Source: Larix kaempferi
Lineage: Eukaryota > Streptophyta > Pinopsida > Pinales > Pinaceae
DNA: 64,000 bases
Assembly (NCBI GenBank): GCA_027924585.1
Contig: BSBM01000865.1
Span: forward strand, 2,852,001 to 2,916,000
Reading direction: 5' to 3'
A model generated the notes under the pieces. The model did not search any database and had not been told where the DNA came from. It was given only the letters and a program-made list of their open reading frames with translations. This document shows, piece after piece, positions 59,630 to 64,000 of the stretch. How positions within the stretch are numbered: position 1 is the first letter of the stretch; every line of letters starts with the position of its first letter. Made by a program: the position numbers and the translations under genes.

Positions 59630-60235
59630 TGTTAAATTTTGAGCATTAATTCACAATACTCTAGGATCTTCACTGAGAGAATAACATATACAGTATATCA
59701 ATGCATAACAATCACAATAAGCATGACAAGCATCACAAGAATCAAAAGCATGAGAGATAAGAGACACAGAGTTTCTGTGGGGAAAACCCTAAGGTGAAAA
59801 ACCCCACAACTTCGTCAGAGATAGAGAGAGCAATGGCTCAACCAAAGTACAACCAAAATACACTGAGATAGTCTCCTAGTATCAGATGATCCTCCTCCTC
59901 ACTAGTGCACCACTTTCTGAGTGAGAGAAGTGTAACTTTCCGAATGATCAAAATAGAGATCTCCCGATCTCTATTTATACTAACTTGTTTTCCGAGTGAC
60001 CTTATGGGGCCGACTTGTCTAGCTAGGTACATCCACAATATAATATATATATTTCAGGGCCGACCCCACACATGGTGGTCTAATAACCCATCGGCAAGTA
60101 CACACACTTGCGACATTTGTCAATCCACATGACGACACTTCCTTATAGAGGAATAACACATCTCTAATAAGGGTACAATAAATATATATGAAATACATAA
60201 ATGAAATACATTCCGAAGTTACACATACATGAACA
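59630..60235 (-). repeat. 3' LTR of element C
   Basis: Plus strand TGTTAAATTTTGAGC to ACATGAACA. It is homologous to LTR D in the TTCGGAA, GTCGTCATGTG and GGGTTATTAGACCA blocks. TATAAATA on the minus strand is at 59972-59979. The AGATGGAG tract just beyond 60235 (minus strand, 60236-60243) is the likely polypurine tract. Confidence 0.8.
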
Positions 60236-60474
60236 CTCCATCTTAACTAGGAAGGTATTTCTCAACAGAGTTCTGCTAGACAAGTCTTCTTCTCGGGATC
60301 ATCGTCATCATCATCGTCACTGCTGCTGCTATCTCAACCAATCTCTGACTCTACTTGTCATAGGAAGTTCTACAGAGCCAGTCCTTTTTCATACTGGATG
60401 TAGGCCCACCACCTGCAGGTCTTCATCATCACTGGCCATACTGTGGAATCCTCAGGACTTATTACGTGCGTCAC

Positions 60475-60960
60475 AAAACCTGGCTGCAGCATCCTAGGCT
60501 ATTACGAGCACACAGCTCTACCTGTCGGATCTCCCAGGAGCACATTACATGTGACCCATCACAAAACTTGGCTGAAGCATCCCAGGCTATTACGAGCACA
60601 CAGCTCTACCTGTCGGATCTCCCAGGAGCACATTACATGTGATCTCACCACAAAACCTGGCTGAAGCATTTGAGGCCTTTTTCATCCTGTCCAGATCTCC
60701 CAGGAGCAAATTACATGTGGTCCACCACAAAACCTGGCTGAAGCATCTAAGGCCTTTTTCATCCTGTCCAGATCTCCCAGGAGCAAATTAGATGTGGTCA
60801 TGGCAAAACCTGGCTGGAGCATCTGAGGCCTTTTTCATCCTGTCCAGATCTCCCAGGAGCAAATTACATGCCATAGGACAAAACCTCGCAAGAGCATCTC
60901 AGGATGTTACGGGTACACAACTCCGACCTGAAGATCTCCCAGAGCAATGTCTCGAAAGAG
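60475..60960. repeat. Tandem repeat with 75-89-bp units in the 3' region of C
   Basis: AAAACCTGGCTG-type unit starts occur at 60475, 60563, 60652, 60729, 60805 and 60880, spacings 88, 89, 77, 76 and 75. The first two units share a TATTACGAGCACACAGCTC insert; the next three have GGCCTTTTTCATCCTGTCC instead. Every unit has GATCTCCCAGGAGCA. Plus-strand open frames here follow the repeat and are not believed to be genes. Confidence 0.9.
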
Positions 60961-61079
60961 CATCCCAGGCTGTTATGGGTACGCAACTCCGACCTATAGG
61001 ATCTCCTAGACATGCTCATCTGCACAACCTGATCCACGGCCACAAAGTATCATCTGATACTCACCATACATCATCCTGA

Positions 61080-61600
61080 TGTACAAATGATCATCTCGAT
61101 CATCATCACTGCAACACCCTGCTGCATGTCATCTGGAGAAGCTCGTCATCCACGATCATCCTGATCATACAATGCATCCACCTGATGCACACCAAGTATC
61201 TACCTGATACATATCATCATACACAGTGTATCCACCTGATACATAGATACATGATCAACACAATGTATCCATCAACATACATGATCTACCTGATCATACC
61301 TGATACATATCAACATACATGATCTATCTGATGATACAATGTATCCACCTGATACATATACAAATACATGGTCCAAGCATCCAACATGATGCATATACAA
61401 AATACATACAAATGATCCAACCGATCATATCCAGCATCCAACATGATGCGTACATACATATAAATGATCCAACTGATCATATCCAGCATCCAACATGATG
61501 CGTACATACATATAAATGATCCAACTAATCATATCCAACATCCAACATGATGCGTACGTACATATACATATAAATGATCCAACTGATCATACAAAACAGA
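61080..61600. repeat. CATC-rich and 52-57-bp tandem repeats in the 3' region of C
   Basis: CCAACATGATGC occurs at 61381, 61438, 61490 and 61542 (spacings 57, 52, 52), each followed by ATACATATAAATGATCCAAC-like sequence. The stretch before it (61080-61380) is a looser series of ATACATGATC, CACCTGATACAT and GATCATC phrases. Confidence 0.85.
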
Positions 61601-61704
61601 AACTAGAACATCATCCTGATGTTCATCATCCAGCGCTTACATCCACGGCCATGTGAAGGATCCTCCTTCCAACATGCTTGGAATGGCTTCAGTAAATGTG
61701 TCCA

Positions 61705-63106
61705 TCACTTCTTCCTCGAAGTGTCCTCAATCTGAAGAACACCAAGCCTCTCCTTGAAGTACTTGAACTTCACCTTGGCTAGTGGCTTCGTCAGCACATC
61801 TGCAATCTGCTCGTCCGTCGCAACATACAGGAGCTTCACAGCTCCTCTCTGCACCATATCCCTGATATAGTGATATTGATCTCTATGTGTTTCGACCTAT
61901 CATGAAAAACTGGGTTCTCAGACAGCTTCACACAACTCTGGTTATCGCAGAAGATACCAGTAGCATCCAATGGGAGATCAAATAACTCAGACAGTAGCTT
62001 CTGTAGCCATACTGCCTCACAACTAGCTGAACAGGCTGCAACATACTCTGCCTCAGCTATACGCAGTGCTACGCAGGACTGCTTCCTGCTAAACCAAGAG
62101 ATCACACTTGATCCCATACTGAAGCAGCATCCAGATGTGCTCTTCCTATCTACAGCATTGCCAGCCCAATCTGAATCAACATAACCCTACAGGTTAAACT
62201 TTTGATTCGCTTCATACTTGAGCCCATAATCCACTGTACCCTTCAGGTACCTCAGAACATGCTTTACAGCAACCAGGTGAACACCCCTCGGATCAGTCAG
62301 GAATTGGCTCAATGTGTTCATAGCAAAGCAAATATCTGGTATCGTGTTTGTCAGGTACATCAAGGACCCAATCATATGATGATACATAAAGACATCAACC
62401 GGCTCAGATGAAGCATCACATAGAAGCTTCAGGTTCGATGCCATAGGTGTGGCCATGGCCTTGCAATCCATCATCCCGAATCTCTATAGGATATCTATTG
62501 TGTACTTCCCTTGACCAAGGAAGATCCCACCTGCACTCTGCCACACCCCCATACCTAGGAAATAATGCATCATTCCCAAATCTTTCATATCGAACTCGGC
62601 AGCAAGCTTCCTCTTAGTATCTGCAATCAATTTGTCATCTCCTGTTACAAATAAGTCATCCACATATAGGACTAGAATCACAGGATTCCATTCCTCAACC
62701 TTGTAGTAGAGGTTGGAATCCGCTTTACTCTTGGTAAAGCCCAAACTGGATAAAAACTGTCTATCCTACCATACCAAGTTCTGCACATATATGATTTCCT
62801 GTCATGTGTCTCAGAACCAAGTGGCTGCTCCACATACACACCATTTTGATGTATCTTCTATTTCATCACTTTTATATTTCTCTATGCTGCCATCTGCAGC
62901 ATGCTTGATCTGATAGATCCATTTGGAAGTCACAACAGACTTCCCTTCAGATCTTGGGACCACATCCCAAACATCGTTCTTCATGATCGACGGATCATGG
63001 CATTCTTCCTGTATCCTGGGAACTTCAATATCTTCAATAGATAAGTTTTGTTGCTTTGAACAAATGTTGTAGTCCTTCTTTTGTAGGTGAACGTATACGG
63101 TCTTTC
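61705..63106 (-). pseudogene. pol: Ty1/copia pol remnant: reverse transcriptase and RNase H
   Basis: Read on the minus strand from 63106 leftward. A segment with NDVWDVVPR and SKWIY.IKHAADGSIEKYK is the copia RT N-terminus. A deletion joins it to VYVEQPLG, and a second short deletion plus a frameshift precede GFTKSKADSNLYY. The catalytic VLYVDDLFVTG (YVDD) lies in 62484-62744. The RT C-terminus and RNase H hinge (MIGSLMYLTNT..DICFA) lie in 62187-62474, ending at an early stop. RNase H (SRKQSCVALRIAEAEYVAA, CDNQSCVKL) lies in 61836-62117, then a frameshift, then a C-terminus with ATDEQIADVLTKPL and a stop at 61705-61707. The gene cannot make an active enzyme. Motif wording resembles gymnosperm copia families. 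Confidence 0.85.
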
Positions 63107-64000
63107 CTACAAAACAAGTTAAATTGCATGATTAGAAACATCTCATAATTTTCAGAACAAATTCTTTCACATAAAGAAATATGTTATACAGTCATGCAAT
63201 TGTTTAAGCCAGTGCTTCAATACAACATTTATCCATGTTCCATAACTTTCTAGATGCCTTCCAATCTCTACCAGAACATTGTTAAGAGTTTGCACCACTC
63301 CCAACATGTCAGCAAAGAGGTTTCATTCTAGATAAGTAGCAATGGAATGTTGTATAGTGCCATAGGCCACTTACCCATTATATGCATATTAGTAGTAAAC
63401 TGTTCATTAATGCAATCATTCTAATATGCACAATACATATCCTAAGTCTAGGAACATGAGCATATACATCATTGAACAATTTTATTTAAACAAACAAATA
63501 TGCAAGAAATGATAATAGAAATACTTATCTTTGTTTGTTTGTTGGATGGACTCCCTCTGAGTCTTTGCTTCCTTGCAAGAGTTGCTGGAGTCCTAATCTG
63601 AAGTAGCTTCTTCTACACCTTTCTGTTGTGAAATGTAGAAATATGGTCAACTCCCTCTGAATATCTGCATCCTTGCAGGAACTACTGGAGTGTGCTTCTT
63701 CTTGATCTTTGCTTCCTTGCAGGGGCAACTAGAGTGTGCTCCCTCTTGATCTTTGCTTCCTGGATTACCTGTCCTTGAACTTATATTCATCCTTGGTCCC
63801 TGAGCATGCTTATTAGTATCATGATTGTGTTATCCTTGTGATCTCATACAAAATCATACATTCATTAGTATATTCTCAATACTATCAAAACACAATAATC
63901 TCAAGCATGTATAGTCATGATCATTTCAAACAGAAATAATAAGCATTAGCATTCAGGGTTTATATAGGACTCTTATGGTTAGTCATAACATGTCTAAACT
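63107..64000 (-). other. Leader/gag-equivalent region of element C
   Basis: No standard gag is recognised. From 63355 rightward the sequence is the complement of the element D leader. At 63525-63728 a minus-strand frame contains GSKDQEEAHSSSSCKDA, matching the D segment at 30499, and this unit is repeated about three times as degenerate copies of TGCAAGGAAGCAAAGA. Just upstream of pol there is an acceptor-like pyrimidine tract ending TTTTGTAG (63107-63114, minus), after which the frame is open into the RT N-terminus. This suggests, but does not prove, that an intron once preceded pol. Confidence 0.4.

Larger units (their letters stand above)
59630..64000 (-). mobile_element. Ty1/copia element C (same family as D), truncated by window end
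   Basis: Inserted into B4 at CTCAG (59625-59629). In plus-strand order: 3' LTR (59630-60235), polypurine tract, a 1.47-kb 3' non-coding region of tandem repeats (60236-61704), broken pol (61705-63106), and the leader or gag-equivalent region (63107-64000). The stretch 63355-64000 matches the complement of element D near 30100-30765. The 5' LTR lies outside the window. Pol has several frameshifts and an internal deletion, so C is dead. Confidence 0.78.

Noticed and set aside
60201-61079. Long plus-strand frames in the 3' region of element C
   Set aside because: They follow the 75-89-bp tandem repeat on the antisense strand of the element. Open frame length is a by-product of the repeat unit.
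1-64000. CRISPR arrays, bacterial operons, rRNA or tRNA genes
   Set aside because: None was seen. The tRNA-Asp-like 18-mers are primer-binding sites lying beside LTRs, not tRNA genes.

Overview
This is plant nuclear DNA made almost entirely of transposable elements stacked inside one another. No complete host gene is visible. The Ty1/copia reverse transcriptase and RNase H remnants near the right end read like conifer or other gymnosperm elements. The very long LTRs (3.3 and 4.5 kb) and abundant solo LTRs also suit a large gymnosperm genome. The species cannot be named from sequence alone. Family letters below (A, B, C/D, E, F, G) are local labels.

Left part (1-13,424). A decayed Ty3-type LTR (E, 1-3706) is a distant relative of family A and carries a 1,065-bp non-autonomous hAT element with a perfect 8-bp target duplication. 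An inverted fragment of a related LTR (F) follows. Next is a possible small copia solo LTR (G), split by the first copy of family B: B1, a 4.5-kb solo LTR with TGTTATCAC/GTGATAACA ends and AGACC target duplications. B1 itself carries a 2,267-bp copia-like insert flanked by an exact 240-bp direct repeat. After B1 lies a broken DUF659/hAT transposase fragment, cut by B3.

Middle (13,425-27,760). B3 contains B2. Beyond them are several phase-compatible exons of an unidentified coiled-coil protein (plus strand, 24,147-25,350), with small hAT-type and foldback elements in and near its introns. A broken LINE ORF2 fragment on the minus strand follows.

Right part (27,761-64,000). Copia element D (LTR, TATA box and initiator-Met PBS visible) is interrupted by solo LTR B4. 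B4 is interrupted by B5, and B5 by the most striking object in the window: a 20.5-kb tandem array A (36,143-56,677) with four nearly identical 3.34-kb LTRs alternating with three 2.39-kb internal regions. Only one 5-bp target duplication (GGCCC) brackets the whole array. Each internal region has a tRNA-Asp primer-binding site and one intact 561-residue gag-like gene but no pol, so this is a gag-only (TR-GAG type), probably Athila-lineage, element amplified in place. B4 then resumes and is interrupted by C, a copia element of the same family as D, with a broken pol and a 1.5-kb 3' region of tandem repeats. C runs off the window.

How it fits together: the locus records both outcomes of LTR-LTR recombination, with family B collapsed to solo LTRs and family A expanded to a three-unit array. 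The nesting D > B4 > B5 > A gives a relative age order, with A youngest.
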